Shown here piece after piece: positions 5,385 to 5,983 of a stretch of DNA of 5,983 nt. The position numbers and the translations under genes are program-made. The notes below the pieces were generated by a model that did no database searches, was not told where the DNA came from, and was given only the letters and a program-made list of their open reading frames with translations. The first letter of the stretch is position 1. Each line of letters opens with the position of its first letter. Source of the stretch: Acidimicrobiaceae bacterium (GTDB lineage: Bacteria > Actinomycetota > Acidimicrobiia > Acidimicrobiales > Bog-793). The stretch spans positions 1 to 5,983 of the forward strand of contig DAIDIA010000168.1 in assembly GCA_027459565.1 (NCBI GenBank), written 5' to 3'.

Positions 5385-5983
5385 CAGCCGCACGACCCGC
5401 TTGACAACGTGGAACCCGATATGAACGCTTGCAACAGGGACTCCGGATCATCCGAACAGACAAAGGCCTCGCCGACGAGAACTGCATCAAACCCCGCGGT
5501 GACAAGACGACCGACCTCTCCAACAGTCGAAACTCCAGATTCCGCAATCCGAACGATGCCATCTGGAATCCGTGAACCGACTCGGATCGCCCTCTCCGGA
5601 TCGACTTCGAACGTGTGCAGATCGCGCTGGTTTACGCCAATGATCCTCGCGCCAGCGCGAAGTGCCCGCTCAAGTTCGGCCTCGTCGTGGACTTCGACAA
5701 GGATGTCAAGACCAATCCCGGTTCCGATTCTATGGAAATGCCCGAGCTCCTCGTCAGATAACGCCGCGACAATCAACAGCATCGCATCGGCACCCATCAG
5801 GCGTGTCTCGTACACGTCGCGTTCTGAGACAACAAAGTCCTTCCGAAGCACGGGAAGCGCGGTGTTGTTCCTTGCGTCCACGAGATCGCCGACGTCGCCA
5901 CCGAAGAACTCCGAATCCGTGAGCACGGAAAGGCAGCTCGCACCACCGTTTTCGTACGCTCTTGCGAGCGCGATCGGGTCGAG
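5384..5983 (-). CDS. trpC: Indole-3-glycerol phosphate synthase, C-terminal part (cut by window edge)
   Basis: TrpC decarboxylates and closes CdRP to indole-3-glycerol phosphate. The frame is open to the right edge and gives 199 residues, so roughly the first 60-70 of about 260 are missing, including the expected E-x-K-x-x-SPSKG region. The visible part starts at LDPIALARAYENGGA and SVLTDSEFFGG (about 19-29). It carries the catalytic lysine in LRKDF (46-50), the catalytic glutamate in VEVHDE (96-101), GVNQRDL (116-122) with the substrate-binding Asn and Arg, ESGV (148-151) and the phosphate-binding VLVGEA (168-173). The GTG at 5926 lies inside SVLTD, so it is an internal valine and not the start. 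The gene ends in a TGATG overlap with trpF. Confidence 0.96.
   Translation of the reverse strand, partial: LDPIALARAYENGGASCLSVLTDSEFFGGDVGDLVDARNNTALPVLRKDFVVSERDVYETRLMGADAMLLIVAALSDEELGHFHRIGTGIGLDILVEVHDEAELERALRAGARIIGVNQRDLHTFEVDPERAIRVGSRIPDGIVRIAESGVSTVGEVGRLVTAGFDAVLVGEAFVCSDDPESLLQAFISGSTLSSGSCG

Noticed and set aside
5924..5926. GTG as start of a short trpC
   Set aside because: The frame continues upstream to the window edge with conserved TrpC residues, so this codon is an internal valine.

Overview
The window holds two compact amino-acid biosynthesis clusters, both on the minus strand and both cut by the window edges. Reading in the direction of transcription (high to low coordinates), the first is a tryptophan cluster: trpC (incomplete, its N-terminus lies beyond the right edge), trpF, trpB and trpA. 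After a gap of about 80 bases comes an arginine cluster: argC, argJ and argB (incomplete, its C-terminus lies beyond the left edge). No mobile element, RNA gene, CRISPR array or unrecognised gene was found, and almost all of the sequence is coding.

Organism: the DNA is GC-rich (roughly 60% by eye). Three features point to a high-GC bacterium, possibly an actinobacterial lineage: the argC-argJ-argB order, an ArgJ C-terminus of the 'Y-[IV]-[DE]-E-N' type that I recall from mycobacterial and corynebacterial ArgJ, and a TGCAT-N4-ATGCA palindrome upstream of argC that resembles Streptomyces-type ARG boxes. A dedicated trpF is not what one finds in Streptomyces or Mycobacterium, where PriA covers that step. 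A deeper branch, such as an Acidimicrobiia-like lineage, is therefore a guess and not a demonstrated placement.

Tryptophan part (2738-5983): TrpF turns phosphoribosylanthranilate into CdRP, TrpC closes the indole ring, and the TrpA/TrpB complex converts indole-glycerol phosphate plus serine into tryptophan. Arginine part (1-2657): ArgJ supplies N-acetylglutamate by moving the acetyl group from N-acetylornithine to glutamate, ArgB phosphorylates it and ArgC reduces the acyl phosphate. The ArgB N-terminus has the extra helix typical of arginine-inhibited enzymes.

All five internal gene junctions are start/stop overlaps of 1 or 4 nt (TGATG, GTGA, ATGA, ATGA, ATGA), so translational coupling is likely within each cluster. 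The only regulatory space is 2658-2737. It holds an 8-bp hairpin after trpA (a weak terminator candidate), a perfect 6-4-6 inverted repeat interpreted as an ArgR operator, and argC promoter-like elements, with no Shine-Dalgarno sequence before argC. I see no undescribed system here. The second-look items are the trp/arg junction, the lone trpF and small sequence oddities in TrpF, ArgJ and ArgB.
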